Assembly: GCF_001417735.1 (NCBI RefSeq) | Contig: NZ_BBUZ01000023.1 | Coordinates: forward strand, 347,570 to 411,569 | From: Streptomyces sp. NBRC 110028 | GTDB lineage: Bacteria; Actinomycetota; Actinomycetes; Streptomycetales; Streptomycetaceae | Length of the DNA: 64,000 nt | Reading direction: 5' to 3' | Part shown: piece by piece, positions 52,238 to 61,502 of the stretch | Numbering within the stretch: the stretch's first letter is position 1 | How the letters are laid out: the number at the start of each line of letters is the position of its first letter | Translations under genes and position numbers: made by a program | Notes under the pieces: generated by a model | Seen by the model: only the letters and a program-made list of their open reading frames with translations | What the model was told of the DNA's origin: nothing | Databases searched by the model: none

Positions 52238-52277
52238 GGAGGGCCCGGCTCCCGCTTCACGCGGGGCCGGGCCCTCC
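52238..52277. terminator. Strong hairpin terminator after kgd
   Basis: Outer stem GGAGGGCCCGGC (52238-52249) with GCCGGGCCCTCC (52266-52277) and an inner stem CCCGC/GCGGG form a long near-continuous hairpin, 18 bp after the kgd stop and 13 bp before the convergent remnant's end. Confidence 0.8.
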
Positions 52278-52290
52278 GGCGTACGGCTGC

Positions 52291-52776
52291 TCAGATCGGC
52301 AGCGGCTCGAAGTCCCAGAGCGGCCGGATACGCTCACGGGCCGCTACGGTCTCGGGGTGGTGCAGCCCCAGGACGGTGGCCAGCGCCCGCTCAGCGGTCG
52401 CTTCGATCCTCCCCGCCTCGTCCCGTCCGTCGCGGATCGCGAGCAGGTCGGCGGCCAGCGCGACCTGCGCCAGCAAGGTCAGCGGATGCCTCTCCCCGAG
52501 CACCTTGGCAGCTCGCCGCACGGTCTCCCGGTTCATCGCACAAGCGTCCCTGGGCCGCTGGGCCGCCGACGCGTTGAGTGCGATGCCAAGCGTCCAGGGA
52601 TGGCGCGGGCCAAGCGCGGAGGCCATGTCTGTCAGGGCCCCTTCCAGCTCCCGAGCCCTTTCGTCCGCTTCCGTCAGGACGAGCGCGCGATTTGCCTTGG
52701 CACCGATGGTGTACGGGTGCTGGGCCCCCAACCCATGTGTCGTAGTGGACCACCAGTCGCTCGCCGATCTGCGCCG
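52291..52776 (-). pseudogene. C-terminal remnant of an FxsT-like TPR (TIR/NB-ARC/TPR) protein
   Basis: The main frame encodes about four copies of the kinesin-light-chain-like TPR signature: LGAQHPYTIG, LGPRHPWTLG, LGERHPLTLL and LGLHHPETVA, then a C-terminus WDFEPLPI. There is no start codon. Just upstream the homology (IGERLVVHYDT) continues in a different frame, so a small frameshift lies near 52735-52745. That frame then joins the TIR gene without the NB-ARC and most TPR repeats one expects. This is the end of a large protein whose middle was deleted. A similar protein class is the FxsT of the FxSxx-COOH systems. Confidence 0.7.
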
Positions 52777-53930
52777 CCCGGCCCCCCGGCGGGCAGGGGC
52801 ACCACGGCCAGCCAGCGCAGCAGGGCCCGCTCGGCCGCGTCCTCGCCCAGCCGCCGCAGGTCGAGGGTGGCTATCGGGTCCACGCCGGACGACAGCACAC
52901 AGTCCCCCGCGACCACGGCCATGGGGAGGTGGGCGGCGCGGAGCAGGGTGGCGACGGTCTTCTCCCAGTCGATGCCCGAGCGGGCTCCGGCGGCGAAGAA
53001 GTGCTCGCTGAACAGCAGGATGAGGGTGACCTCATCGGCGGAGCGCTGCTCCAGGGCTCCGGGGAACGCGGGGCCCCGGAGCGACGCCGTCACGCGCTGT
53101 CCGTTCGACCGCAGCACGTGGGCGATCCAGTCCGCCCACAGCCGGTCCTCGTCCGCGTGGACGACGGCGAAGGAGCGGGGAGTCGCCGGAGGCGAGTCCC
53201 CCGCCACGTCGGCCGCGGCGCTCTTCTCCCGGGCCCGCAGCCGCGCCAGCTCGCGTTCCAACTGCCGCGCCCAGTCATACGCCAGCCGCAGCTCCGCCGG
53301 CTCCTCCGCCTGCTCGGCGGCCTCCTCCTCCTCGGTCTGCAGCTGGTGCTCCAGCGCCTCGCACCGGCGCTCGGCCGCCAGCGCCTGGCGTCGCGCCTGC
53401 GCCAATTCGGCTTGCAACCGGGCGACTTCCTCACGCAGCCGGTCCCGTTCGGTCCGTAACCCCTCGTGCTCCCCGCGCAGCCGGTCCACCTCCGCCTCCC
53501 GCTCATCGCGCTCCAGCGAGGCCGACAGCGCCGCCTGCCGCTGGTCGACCTCCATCTCGGCGATGCGCTGTTGCCGTACCAGCAACGCCTCCGACAGCGC
53601 CTCCGCCCGCACCTCGGCCTGCTGCCGCTGCCGGTCGGCGTCGGCGAGCTGGTCACGCAGCCGCTGCAGCTCCCAGCCCACCCTGTTGGTGACCTGCAAC
53701 GCCCGCCGTTGCAGGGCGTGCACATGGGCCATCACCTCGACCGAGGAGGCCCGCCCGGTGGCCTTGGCCGCATGGGTGAGCAGCTGATCCACGAACTCGG
53801 CGGGCGGTACGACCGTCCCGTTGAGATAGCGCGAGACGGTCCCCGCGTCGTAGTGCACCCGTACGGCGAAGACCCGCAGCGACACCCCCAGCGCGCCGAA
53901 CAGCTCCCGCAGGCTCCGGGCCACGCACAT
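52674..53930 (-). CDS. HTH / coiled-coil / TIR-like domain protein (probably truncated)
   Basis: The 418-aa product has an XRE-like HTH (FGALGVSLRVFAVRVHYDAG, VSRYLNGTVVPP; about residues 8-50) and a long coiled coil rich in Glu/Arg/Gln (about 85-220). A TIR-like domain follows (SFAVVHADEDRLWADWIAHVL, about 255-395), whose second half includes VTLILLFSEHFFAAG. It then runs out of homology in an Arg/Pro tail (GGPLRHMGWGPSTRTP). That tail is simply the wrong reading of TPR-coding DNA, so the gene is probably a 5' fragment of a longer NLR-like gene. ATG at MCVARSL was taken; ribosome site weak. Confidence 0.75.
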   Translation of the reverse strand: MCVARSLRELFGALGVSLRVFAVRVHYDAGTVSRYLNGTVVPPAEFVDQLLTHAAKATGRASSVEVMAHVHALQRRALQVTNRVGWELQRLRDQLADADRQRQQAEVRAEALSEALLVRQQRIAEMEVDQRQAALSASLERDEREAEVDRLRGEHEGLRTERDRLREEVARLQAELAQARRQALAAERRCEALEHQLQTEEEEAAEQAEEPAELRLAYDWARQLERELARLRAREKSAAADVAGDSPPATPRSFAVVHADEDRLWADWIAHVLRSNGQRVTASLRGPAFPGALEQRSADEVTLILLFSEHFFAAGARSGIDWEKTVATLLRAAHLPMAVVAGDCVLSSGVDPIATLDLRRLGEDAAERALLRWLAVVPLPAGGPGGADRRATGGPLRHMGWGPSTRTPSVPRQIARSS

Positions 53931-53981
53931 CGTGAACGTACCGCCCGGCGCCCTCGCCGGTCTCACGAAAGCAGGTCGAAG

Positions 53982-54086
53982 ATGCCGAACCGCCGCCCCA
54001 CCACCCTCCTCACCCTGACCGCCGCCGCCCTCACCGGCGCCGTACGGGCGGTGGTGTCCTGGCTCCTCGGCCGGGCGGTGGAATGA
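53982..54086 (+). CDS. Possible 34-aa membrane peptide
   Basis: A short ATG frame, MPNRRPTTLLTLTAAALTGA, then VRAVVSWLLGRAVE, has a basic start and one hydrophobic helix. It lies divergent from the TIR gene, 51 bp from its start. The ribosome site is poor (GGTCGAAG), so it may not be real. If real it is a single-span membrane peptide of unknown role. Confidence 0.35.
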   Translation: MPNRRPTTLLTLTAAALTGAVRAVVSWLLGRAVE

Positions 54087-54233
54087 CCGTGCCGGGGTCG
54101 CCCGGCCGGGCGGTCCGGCCGCCGGCGGTGACGGTCAGGCCGAAGTCGTACAGCTCGCCGTCCGCGGCCGGCGGTCGCCGCGGGACGCATATCCTGGGCC
54201 GGTAGATCCGCCACACCCACCCCGGAGCGACCC

Positions 54234-54416
54234 TTGTACTTCACCGACCGCGGCATCGAGGAGCTCGCGCAGCGACGCGGCGAGGAGGAAGTCACCTTCG
54301 AGTGGCTCGCCGAGCAGCTGCGGACGTTCGTCGACCTGAATCCGGACTTCGAGGTGCCGGTGGAGCGGCTGGCGACGTGGCTGGCCCGGCTCGACGACGA
54401 GGACGACGACATCTGA
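54234..54416 (+). CDS. DUF6104 family small protein
   Basis: The 60-aa protein (MYFTDRGIEELAQRRGEEEV, then DLNPDFEVPVERLATWLARL and an acidic end) is a highly conserved actinobacterial family of unknown function. It starts with TTG, consistent with the family alignment beginning at MYFTDRG. Acidic, no membrane segment. It is convergent with the SARP gene. Confidence 0.85.
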   Translation: MYFTDRGIEELAQRRGEEEVTFEWLAEQLRTFVDLNPDFEVPVERLATWLARLDDEDDDI

Positions 54417-54560
54417 CCGGGAGTGACGCGCGGTCTTTGACCGCGCACTCACCGAGGGGATCGCCGCCCAGGCCGTGTACGGCGCCTCCCGCGCCGATCC
54501 GGAACGGCTCGCGGAGCCGGCCCTGACCCGGCTGCCCTGGAACAGGAAACGGCGTAGCCG

Positions 54561-55376
54561 CTACGCCACCACCGGGCCGCGGCCCGGGGTGCCCGCTTCG
54601 TGGTCGAGGCGTGGGTCGGAGACCAGGACGGCCTGCTGGAGGCGCTGGAGCTTGGCGGAGGGCTCCAGACCCAGCTCCTCGGTCATGGTCATGCGCAGCC
54701 GGTGGTAGACGCCGAGGGCGCGGGTGCGCTGGCCGGAGCGGTGAAGGGCCAGCATGTACTGGCTGTGCAGGCCCTCGTGGAAGCGGTGCTCGACGACGAG
54801 CGAGGCGAGGTCGCTCAGCACCTCCAGATGGCCGCCGAGCCGCAGCCGGGTCTCGATGCCGCGCTCGATGACGGTGAGCCGGGACTGCTCCAGCCGGGCG
54901 ACCTCGGCCTGCAGCGGGCGGCCGTGCGGGGAGACGTCGACCAGGGCGGGGCCCTGCCAGAGGGTGAGGGCCCGCCGGAAGGCGGTGTCGGCGGACCGTT
55001 CGTCGCCGACCTCCAGGGCGCATTCGGCCCGGGCGACCAGGGTGCGGTAGTCGTGGACGTCGAGCTGGCCGGGGCGCACCACTAACGCGTAGCCGCCGGG
55101 CCTGGTCTGCAGGACGTCGCGGGTGACCGTGGCGGAGGACGTGCCGAGCACCTGGGCGAGCAGTTTGCGCAGATGCAGGATGTACGTCTGCAGGGTGGTG
55201 ATCCCGGTGCGCGGCGGCTGATCCCCCCACAGCTCGGCCATCAGCGACTGCACCGGCACCATGCGGCCGTCGTTGAGGAGCAGCAGGGACAGGACTTTGC
55301 GCGGCTTCATCGCGCTGGGGACTCCGGACAGAGCGCCGTGGCGCAGGGTCAGCGGTCCGAGAACGTTCGCACGCAT
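54561..55376 (-). CDS. SARP-family transcriptional activator
   Basis: The 271-aa protein has the SARP layout: an OmpR-like winged helix (ANVLGPLTLRHG, MKPRKVLSLLLLNDGRMVPV, LQTYILHLRKLLAQ; about residues 1-95) and a BTAD domain of TPR-like helices (about 100-255). There is no NB-ARC part, so it is the small, cluster-situated type that switches on antibiotic genes. GAGGAGGTGGCACCC precedes the ATG. It lies 20 bp downstream of the TetR gene and next to the A-T-TE cluster, which it likely activates. I found no clear heptamer direct repeat, but did not search systematically. Confidence 0.9.
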   Translation of the reverse strand: MRANVLGPLTLRHGALSGVPSAMKPRKVLSLLLLNDGRMVPVQSLMAELWGDQPPRTGITTLQTYILHLRKLLAQVLGTSSATVTRDVLQTRPGGYALVVRPGQLDVHDYRTLVARAECALEVGDERSADTAFRRALTLWQGPALVDVSPHGRPLQAEVARLEQSRLTVIERGIETRLRLGGHLEVLSDLASLVVEHRFHEGLHSQYMLALHRSGQRTRALGVYHRLRMTMTEELGLEPSAKLQRLQQAVLVSDPRLDHEAGTPGRGPVVA

Positions 55377-55396
55377 GGGTGCCACCTCCTCGCACG

Positions 55397-56059
55397 TCAT
55401 GTGCGGTACGCGCGGACAATCAGGTCGGCGGCCTTCTCGCAGATGGCCGTGGCGTCGACGGCGGCGATGGGGCGGGTGCCGTACATCGACTGGTGCAGGC
55501 CCTGCTGGACGATGAGGGCCACGAACTGCTGGGCGGCGGAGGCGGGGTCGGGGACGTCCAGCTCGCCCCGGTCGGTGCGGCGGCCGAGCATCTCGGCCAG
55601 GTATTTCACCAGTTGCCGAGGCTCGCCCTCGGCGCAGGCGGGGCGCAGCGCGGGGTGGCGGGCGACTTCGGCGATGACCAGGCGGCGCAGCGCGGAGGCG
55701 CGTTCGTCGAGGAGTACGTCGAGGACGCGGTGGCCGAAGGCGGTGAGGGCCGCGCGGACGTCCCTCCCGTCGTCCTCCGCGGAGGGGGTGTGCGGCGATT
55801 CGGGCGCGAAGCCCGCGGCGACCCGCTCCCGTTCACCGTCGACGGCGGCGAGGAACAGCCGTTCCTTGTCGCCGAAGTGGTTGTAGACGGTCTGCTTGGA
55901 GACCCGCGCCCGGTCCGCGATGACGTCGACGCCGGCCCGGGTGTAGCCCTCGCGCAGGAAGACGGCGACGGCCGCCTCCAGTATCGCCTGGCGCTTGGCG
56001 GGCTGCGGCCCCGCCGGCCGTCCCGCGGCGCCGCGCCGCGGACCGTTGTCCGTCCGCAA
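55397..56059 (-). CDS. TetR-family regulator of the A-T-TE cluster region
   Basis: The 220-aa protein has a TetR HTH (KRQAILEAAVAVFLREGYTR, DRARVSKQTVYNHFGDKERL; about residues 22-70) and a long C-terminal domain with DPASAAQQFVALIVQQGLHQ. The start is TTG, supported by GAGGAGG eight bases upstream. It is divergent from the nitroreductase-like gene; a 23-base palindrome lies between. It is followed on the same strand by the SARP gene 20 bp later, so repressor and activator are probably in one operon. Confidence 0.87.
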   Translation of the reverse strand: MRTDNGPRRGAAGRPAGPQPAKRQAILEAAVAVFLREGYTRAGVDVIADRARVSKQTVYNHFGDKERLFLAAVDGERERVAAGFAPESPHTPSAEDDGRDVRAALTAFGHRVLDVLLDERASALRRLVIAEVARHPALRPACAEGEPRQLVKYLAEMLGRRTDRGELDVPDPASAAQQFVALIVQQGLHQSMYGTRPIAAVDATAICEKAADLIVRAYRT

Positions 56060-56129
56060 CGGTCCAACCTCCTCGCTGTGAGCCGGTCTTGCCTTGATGG
56101 ACCTGTGAGTCTAGCCTTCCCTCACTACG

Positions 56130-56152
56130 ATGGACTAGGCCGTCCAGTCCAT
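56130..56152. promoter_or_regulatory. TetR operator upstream of the nitroreductase-like gene
   Basis: Perfect arms ATGGACT (56130-56136) and AGTCCAT (56146-56152) surround a 9-base spacer that contains GGCCGTCC. It is located between the divergent TetR (start 56059) and nitroreductase (start 56212) genes in an AT-rich patch. Binding by the adjacent TetR is inference. Confidence 0.7.
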
Positions 56153-56211
56153 TTAATTCACCATCGCGTACGCGTCCAGGCGCCGTGCACGAGTCATGAG
56201 GAGAGCGCTCG

Positions 56212-56832
56212 ATGAGCACACCGGAGAACAGCGATGCCCTGCGGCACCTCACCCTCGCGCCGGAGGCGCAGAACCAGCTGTTCCTGGAGGCCCGCACGGC
56301 CAACACCTTCACCGACGAGCCGGTGACCGAGGAGCAGGTCCGCGCCATCTACGAGCTGGTGAAGTACGCGCCCACCTCGATGAACCAGCAGCCGCTGCGC
56401 ATCGTCATCGTGCGGTCGGAGGAGGCCCGCGGCCGGCTCGTGCCGCACATGATGGGCATGAACCAGGAGAAGACCGCGAAGGCGCCGCTGGTGGCGATCC
56501 TCGCCGCGGACCTGGACTTCCACGAGGAGCTGCCGAAGCTCGTCCCGTTCATGGAGAACCCGCAGGCCATCTTCGCGGAGCCGGGCTTCCGGGAGGCGTC
56601 GGCGAAGTTCAACGCGGCGCTGCAGGTGGGTTACTTCATCCTGGGTGTGCGCGCCGCCGGGCTCGCGGCCGGGCCCATGACCGGCTTCGATCCCGTCGCC
56701 GTCTCCAAGGAGTTCTTCGGCGACGGCCGCCACCAAGCGGTCTGCGTCGTCAACATCGGCAAGCCGGGGCCGAACTCCTGGATGGGCCGTCTGCCGCGGC
56801 TGGAGTACGACGAGGTCGTCACCACCGTCTGA
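56212..56832 (+). CDS. Nitroreductase-family protein (RutE/malonic semialdehyde reductase-like)
   Basis: The 206-aa FMN-dependent protein reads LFLEARTANTFTDEPVTEEQ, VRAIYELVKYAPTSMNQQPLR (FMN loop APTSMNQQP) and AALQVGYFILGVRAAGLAAG, PMTGFDP, and VVNIGKPG. These are the blocks of the RutE/YdfN-like subgroup, which reduces malonic semialdehyde or related carbonyl/nitro compounds with NAD(P)H. The biological substrate here is uncertain. It is divergent from the TetR regulator and shares its operator region. Confidence 0.85.
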   Translation: MSTPENSDALRHLTLAPEAQNQLFLEARTANTFTDEPVTEEQVRAIYELVKYAPTSMNQQPLRIVIVRSEEARGRLVPHMMGMNQEKTAKAPLVAILAADLDFHEELPKLVPFMENPQAIFAEPGFREASAKFNAALQVGYFILGVRAAGLAAGPMTGFDPVAVSKEFFGDGRHQAVCVVNIGKPGPNSWMGRLPRLEYDEVVTTV

Positions 56833-56941
56833 CCGGTCCCTGACCCCTGTCCCCCACAGGCGGGTCGCCCGCCCTCACGGCAACGGGGGCGGGCGGCCTG
56901 GGGGGGGCCGCGCCGATGGCCGGTGTCAGCTGTCGATCACG

Positions 56942-57043
56942 CCAGCTTCCGCCCCGGTCAGCTTTCGCTCACGTTCCAGCTTCCGCCCCGGTCAGCTTCC
57001 GCTCACGTTCCAGCTTCCGCTCATGTGTCAGCTTTCGCTCCGG
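56942..57043. repeat. 34-bp imperfect tandem repeat at the SnoaL-like gene end
   Basis: Units 56942-56975 and 56976-57009 are identical except for one base, and a degenerate third unit follows at 57010-57043, reaching into the last codons of the SnoaL-like gene. Each unit contains CCAGCTTCCGCCCCGG and CGCTCACGTT. There are no spacers of constant length, so it is not CRISPR. It looks like expansion of the gene's 3' end. Confidence 0.75.
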
Positions 57044-57441
57044 TCAGCTTCGATCAGGTCGTGGAAGGCCACGGTGTCGAAGATGTCCTCCATCCTCGTC
57101 GCCCTGCCGTCCCGCATCGTCCACGAGTGGACGAAGTCCAGGGTGGCGGTTCTGCCGCCGCGCGACGTCACCTCCCGGGTGCCGAACACCACGACCCGGT
57201 CGCCCTGCTCGATGAACTCCTCCGGCGCGAGTCTCATCCCGCCCAGCACGCTCGGGACGTGTGCCAGGAACTCCTTGATCCCCGCGTGGCCCAGCTTGGT
57301 GCCGCCGAGGCCGTACTTCGCCATCCCGGCCGGGTGGACCCACTCGACGTCCGGGTGCATGGCCGACAGGATCCCCTCGACGTCGCGGTCCCGGAACCCC
57401 GCGTAGGCGGCGCGGATGACCTCGATGTTGCGTGATGCCAC
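57028..57441 (-). CDS. SnoaL-like/NTF2-fold protein
   Basis: The 137-aa protein has the SnoaL cone fold: NIEVIRAAYAGFRDRDVEGI, LSAMHPDVEWVHPAG, LGHAGIKEFLAHVPSVLGGM, RVVVFGTREVTSRGG, FVHSWTMRDGRATRMEDIFD. Relatives are polyketide cyclases, hydrolases or delta-isomerases; the fold alone does not decide. It follows the reductase gene on the same strand by 16 bp and is probably the last gene of the A-T-TE operon. Its C-terminus (EADRSES) is made from a repeat unit. Confidence 0.82.
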   Translation of the reverse strand: MASRNIEVIRAAYAGFRDRDVEGILSAMHPDVEWVHPAGMAKYGLGGTKLGHAGIKEFLAHVPSVLGGMRLAPEEFIEQGDRVVVFGTREVTSRGGRTATLDFVHSWTMRDGRATRMEDIFDTVAFHDLIEADRSES

Positions 57442-57456
57442 GGTCTTCGTCTCTCC

Positions 57457-58425
57457 TCAGGCGGCGTAGGCCGGCTTGATGTGCTCGGGATGGAGGGCCT
57501 GGAGCGTGCGGCGTACGCCCTCGCGCCACGGCACCCGGCAGGGGCCGGTGATCTCCCGGCGGCGCGTGGGGGCGAACTGGTACGTCTCCCGCGTCACCTC
57601 ACTCGGTACGAGCCGCGCCTCGATCCCGCTCAGCTCCTCCAGGTACCGCACCAGATCGGTCATCCCGACCGGTTCGTCGCCGCCCCAGTTGACCAGGGTG
57701 GCGGGGGACGCCGCGGCCGCCCACAGTGCGGGCACCTGGGCGACCAGGTCGTCGGTGTGCAGCAGCGAGCACCAGTTCTGGCCCTCGACGGGCACCGGGA
57801 TGGGCTCGCCCGCGAGCATCCGCTTGAAGTACAGCATCGGCACCCCGCCGTAGCCGCCCGGGCCGTACGCGATGTTGAGCCGGGCGATGGTGGTCGGCAG
57901 GTTCAGCACCCCGGCGAACGCCCGCACCGCGCCCTCGGCGGCGATCTTGCCCACGGGGTAGCAGGGCAGCCAGTCGGCCACGCCGTCGACGGGGTCGTTC
58001 TCGGCGTACGGATGGTCGAGGGTCTGCCGCTTGTACAGCGCGCCGGTCGAGACGAACAGGAACGACTCGGCGGTACGGCAGTGGGTCATCAGCCGTCCGC
58101 AGGCGATGGAGTTGACCTCGGCGGCGGCGTTGAAGTCGCCGTCCTCGCCACGCCGCACCGCCGAGTGGAAGACATGGGTGAAGTCGTCCGGCAGCCCCTC
58201 ATAGCCCGACTCCCCCAGGTCGTTCATGTCCCAGTGGAAGGTGGTGATGCCCCGGGCGCGCAGCTCCTCCTCGACGCCGGGAGTGCCGAACCGGCCCAGG
58301 CACCACACCTCGTTGTCCGCCGCCAGGGCCTCCGCCACCGGCCGGGCGACCTGCCCGCTGGCGCCGGTGATCAGGATCTTCTTGCCTTCCACCGTGCTCT
58401 TCTCCTCTTCCGTGGTCCTGCTCAT
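57457..58425 (-). CDS. NAD(P)-dependent epimerase/dehydratase (extended SDR)
   Basis: The 322-aa protein has a nucleotide loop [20 protein letters not shown] (GxxGxxx; residues 15-35), [12 protein letters not shown] (Ser), and the catalytic YPVGK pair (Tyr-x-x-x-Lys; about 180), plus [11 protein letters not shown]. It belongs to the atypical/extended SDRs. A reduction or epimerisation step on the product of the A-T-TE enzyme is likely. The ATG overlaps the synthetase stop by four bases (ATGA), so the two are coupled. Confidence 0.9.
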   Translation of the reverse strand: MSRTTEEEKSTVEGKKILITGASGQVARPVAEALAADNEVWCLGRFGTPGVEEELRARGITTFHWDMNDLGESGYEGLPDDFTHVFHSAVRRGEDGDFNAAAEVNSIACGRLMTHCRTAESFLFVSTGALYKRQTLDHPYAENDPVDGVADWLPCYPVGKIAAEGAVRAFAGVLNLPTTIARLNIAYGPGGYGGVPMLYFKRMLAGEPIPVPVEGQNWCSLLHTDDLVAQVPALWAAAASPATLVNWGGDEPVGMTDLVRYLEELSGIEARLVPSEVTRETYQFAPTRRREITGPCRVPWREGVRRTLQALHPEHIKPAYAA

Positions 58426-61235
58426 CCGTCGCCCAGCGCGCGGTCCAGCTCCTTGCGGAGGATGGCCTGGAAGGCCGCGACGTGCTGGGGCCCCATGAGG
58501 GTGTAGTGCTCACCGGGGACGTCGACATACCGGTTCGGCTCCGTGGTGTGCTCGTCCCATCTGCGGAGTTCGTTGTTCAGCCAGTCCTCCTTGGTGCCGC
58601 GCAGCGGGATGGCGTAGAAGACGGTCATGGAGCGGGTGGTGCCGCTGGGCCGGTAGGTGCGGCCCAGGCCGGTGAGCCCGTGGGCCAGCTCGGCCCAGGC
58701 GGTGAACTTGTCCAGGTCCAGGTCGAGTTCGGCCAGCCGGCGCTGTGGGGCGAACCGCAGCAGACGCGCGAGCTGTTCCCGCTGGGGCAGGGCGCGCAGC
58801 TCGCCCGGGAGGTCGAGGGACTGTTTCTTGTTGATCAGGTCGAGGAAGAAGGCGAGATTGACGGCGGTCTCGATGAAGTCGAGTTCGTCCATGCGGTACT
58901 TGATGTGCGGCGGCAGGTTGAAGCTGCCGGTGAAGTCGACGCGCTCGCCCTCCGCCTCCAGCGCCTTGGCGATCTCGAAGGCCACGGCGCCGCCGTACGA
59001 ATACCCGGCGACCGCGTACGGGCCGTGCGGCTGCCGGGCGCGGATCGCCCGCACGTAAGCGTCCACCATCTCCTGGAAGCTCTCGAAGGGCTTCTCCCCT
59101 TCGTTGAACCCGCGGGCGCGCAGCGCGTAGAACGGCCGGTCGCCGACGAAGTACTTGGCGAGGTTGACGAAGACCAGCACCTCACCGACGCCCGGGTGCA
59201 CACAGAACAGCGGGGTCTTCGTGCCGCCCGTCTGCAGCGGCACGATCGGGTCGTACTCCTCGGGCGCGGACGGGCCGCCGCCGGTCAGCCGGGCGGCGAG
59301 CTCCCGCACCGAGGGCGAGGTGAGCACGGTGATGACCGGCAGATCCGTCACCCCGAGCCGCCGGATGACCTGGTGCCGCAGCCGCAGGATGTCCAGTGAG
59401 GTGCCGCCGAGGTCGAAGAAGCTCGCCGTCGCGCTGATCCGCTCCGCGGTGGTGTCGAACATCTCGGCGTAGATCCCGGCGAGGACCCGTTCCGTCTCGC
59501 CCTCCGGCGGGGTGTGGCCGCCCAGCCGCCGGGTGGTCAGCTCCGCCACCCGCTCGATGACCTCGTCGAAGCCGCCGGACTCCAGCCGCCTCCGCATCCG
59601 CCGGCGCAGCGTCTTGCCCAGGCTGGTCTTGGGGAACGCGTCCCGGGGCAGCGGCAGGATGAGGGACGGCCGGAAGCCCCAGTGGATCACCACGGTGGAG
59701 CGCACGGCGGTGATCAGACGGTGGAGTCCGGGCTCGTCGTCGTCCGCGAGTTCGGGGTGGAGGGCGATCACCAGCTGCTCGGTGTCGCTGCCCGGGCGGC
59801 GGGTGGGGAACGCCGCGACATAGCCGCCCGCCACCCCGTCGAGCTGCTCCAGCGCGGCCTCCATCTCATGGCTGAAGTAGTTGACGCCGTTGACGATGAT
59901 GCTGTCCTTGCTGCGTCCGACGAGGGTCAGCCGGCCGTCGTCGATGCGGCCGAGGTCGCCGCTGCGGAACCAGCCGTCGGGGGTGAAGGCCTCCTTGGTG
60001 GCGGCCTCGTCGTTGTAGTAGCCACCGGTGATCATCGGCCCGCTGAGCTGGAGTTCCCCGACCTCGCCCGGGGGCAGCGGCCGGTGGTCGTCGTCGGCGA
60101 CCCGGATGCTCAGCCCCTCGACGGGGGTGCCGAGGTTGGCGAACTCCTGGCCCACGTCGGTGACGGGAAAGGCACGGTTGTAGATGGACCCGGCGCAGGT
60201 CTCGGTCATCCCGAAGGCGGGCCAGAGGACGGAGGCCCGCAGTCCGTACGGGGCGTAGTGGGCGAGGAACGCCTCGCCGGTGGCGACGACATTGGCCTCG
60301 CCGCCGCTCACGATATGCCGCAGCGAGCCGAGGTCGAGCCCTTCCCCGCCCGCCGATATCTCCTCGGACAGCTCCCGGGCCGATGCGTTCAGCGGGCCCA
60401 GGAGGAAATTCGGGGTGAAGGTCATCGTGACCTTGTGGCGGGAGATGATGCGGAGAAAGTTCAGCGGTTCCTCAAGGACGACCGACGCCTCCGTATGCAG
60501 TTGTTCGGCGCCGACGTACAGCGGCAGCATATGCGCTTCCAGAAGCGCGGCGACATGGTCGTAGGAAATCCAGTTGAAGGTGGTGTCGGCGTCCGTGAGT
60601 TGCTGCTTTCCGGCCTTTCCGGCCATGGACGCGAGAATGTTTCCATGGGTGAGCATGACCGCTTTGGAATTCCCGGTGGAGCCGGAGGTCAGCACCAGCA
60701 GGGCAAGGTCCTCCGGTGCGGCGATATGCGCCGGCGCCCCGCCGTCCGCGGCGGGCGCGCTGTCCGCGTCCCGCAGGCGCTCCACCGTGGCCACGGCGAG
60801 CCCGGGCACATCGGGCAGCTCGGCGCCCATCGCCTCGGTGGTGACCAACAGCGGACGGTCCAGAAGCCCGTCGACGTGGGAAAGCTGGGCAGCCCAGCGG
60901 GCCGGGTCGCCGGGGATCGGCACCATCGGGCACGGTACGAACCCGCCCAACAGACAGGCCCAGAAGACCGTCAGGAATTCCCGCTGATCCTCCAGCAGCA
61001 GGGCCACCTTGTCGCCCGGCCGCAGCCCGTAATCGCGAAGCGGAGTGAGGAGTTGGCGCGCGGACCGCAGAAGTTCCGGATACGTCTGACGTGTTGTGGC
61101 GCGATCCGCCTCCGCCGTCACGTAACGTACCCCGGAATCGGGGTGGTGGTGGGCCGCCCGCAAGAGTAACTGGGCGACGGAGCGCAGATCCTGAGAATCG
61201 CGCGGCACCGAGTATTTGAAGGGTTGTGACGCCAT
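58422..61235 (-). CDS. A-T-TE tridomain NRPS-like synthetase (arylpyruvate-dimerising type)
   Basis: The 937-aa protein has an adenylation domain, a carrier domain and a thioesterase, with no condensation domain. A3 is [18 protein letters not shown] (about 180). The DHV-type segment [20 protein letters not shown] marks the branch of arylpyruvate and loading-type ligases. A5 is [10 protein letters not shown] (about 340), A7/A8 are [20 protein letters not shown], and the A10 Lys is in PKTSLGK (about 537). The carrier Ser is in [10 protein letters not shown] (about 610). The TE has [10 protein letters not shown] (about 744) and a late GEHYTLMGP with the His. The same order makes atromentin, ralfuranone and echosides. 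A fatty or other aryl substrate remains possible. Confidence 0.9.
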   Translation of the reverse strand: MASQPFKYSVPRDSQDLRSVAQLLLRAAHHHPDSGVRYVTAEADRATTRQTYPELLRSARQLLTPLRDYGLRPGDKVALLLEDQREFLTVFWACLLGGFVPCPMVPIPGDPARWAAQLSHVDGLLDRPLLVTTEAMGAELPDVPGLAVATVERLRDADSAPAADGGAPAHIAAPEDLALLVLTSGSTGNSKAVMLTHGNILASMAGKAGKQQLTDADTTFNWISYDHVAALLEAHMLPLYVGAEQLHTEASVVLEEPLNFLRIISRHKVTMTFTPNFLLGPLNASARELSEEISAGGEGLDLGSLRHIVSGGEANVVATGEAFLAHYAPYGLRASVLWPAFGMTETCAGSIYNRAFPVTDVGQEFANLGTPVEGLSIRVADDDHRPLPPGEVGELQLSGPMITGGYYNDEAATKEAFTPDGWFRSGDLGRIDDGRLTLVGRSKDSIIVNGVNYFSHEMEAALEQLDGVAGGYVAAFPTRRPGSDTEQLVIALHPELADDDEPGLHRLITAVRSTVVIHWGFRPSLILPLPRDAFPKTSLGKTLRRRMRRRLESGGFDEVIERVAELTTRRLGGHTPPEGETERVLAGIYAEMFDTTAERISATASFFDLGGTSLDILRLRHQVIRRLGVTDLPVITVLTSPSVRELAARLTGGGPSAPEEYDPIVPLQTGGTKTPLFCVHPGVGEVLVFVNLAKYFVGDRPFYALRARGFNEGEKPFESFQEMVDAYVRAIRARQPHGPYAVAGYSYGGAVAFEIAKALEAEGERVDFTGSFNLPPHIKYRMDELDFIETAVNLAFFLDLINKKQSLDLPGELRALPQREQLARLLRFAPQRRLAELDLDLDKFTAWAELAHGLTGLGRTYRPSGTTRSMTVFYAIPLRGTKEDWLNNELRRWDEHTTEPNRYVDVPGEHYTLMGPQHVAAFQAILRKELDRALGDG

Positions 61236-61440
61236 TACCTTCACTGCCCTCTTTCTTCCCGATTCTGGGGGCACGAAGGTAACAGTCTCGAACATTCGTA
61301 CTCCATGATGCTCCACCAGTGCTCTAGCGATGCTCTAGCAAAATCCGGATACCTCCGCGCGGATGCCTTTGTCGCGCGGAGGCATCCGGGCCGGGGTGCC
61401 TCGCCCCGGCCCGGGACGGGCTTGACTCCAGCGACCCGCG

Positions 61441-61470
61441 ACATATCGTGTGTGGTAAGACGCGATATGT
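61441..61470. promoter_or_regulatory. Inverted-repeat operator before the DUF4097/PadR pair
   Basis: Arms ACATATCG (61441-61448) and CGATATGT (61463-61470) are perfect inverted repeats around 14 bases, in a sharply AT-rich patch 33 bp upstream of the DUF4097 start. PadR proteins often bind such ATATCG-type palindromes, so autoregulation by the PadR encoded downstream is likely. Confidence 0.7.
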
Positions 61471-61502
61471 TGCGTGACCGCATTCAGCCAGGGAGGCCAG
61501 GG

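Noticed and set aside
56942-57043. CRISPR array
   Set aside because: Repeat units are contiguous without unique spacers; they are simple tandem repeats.
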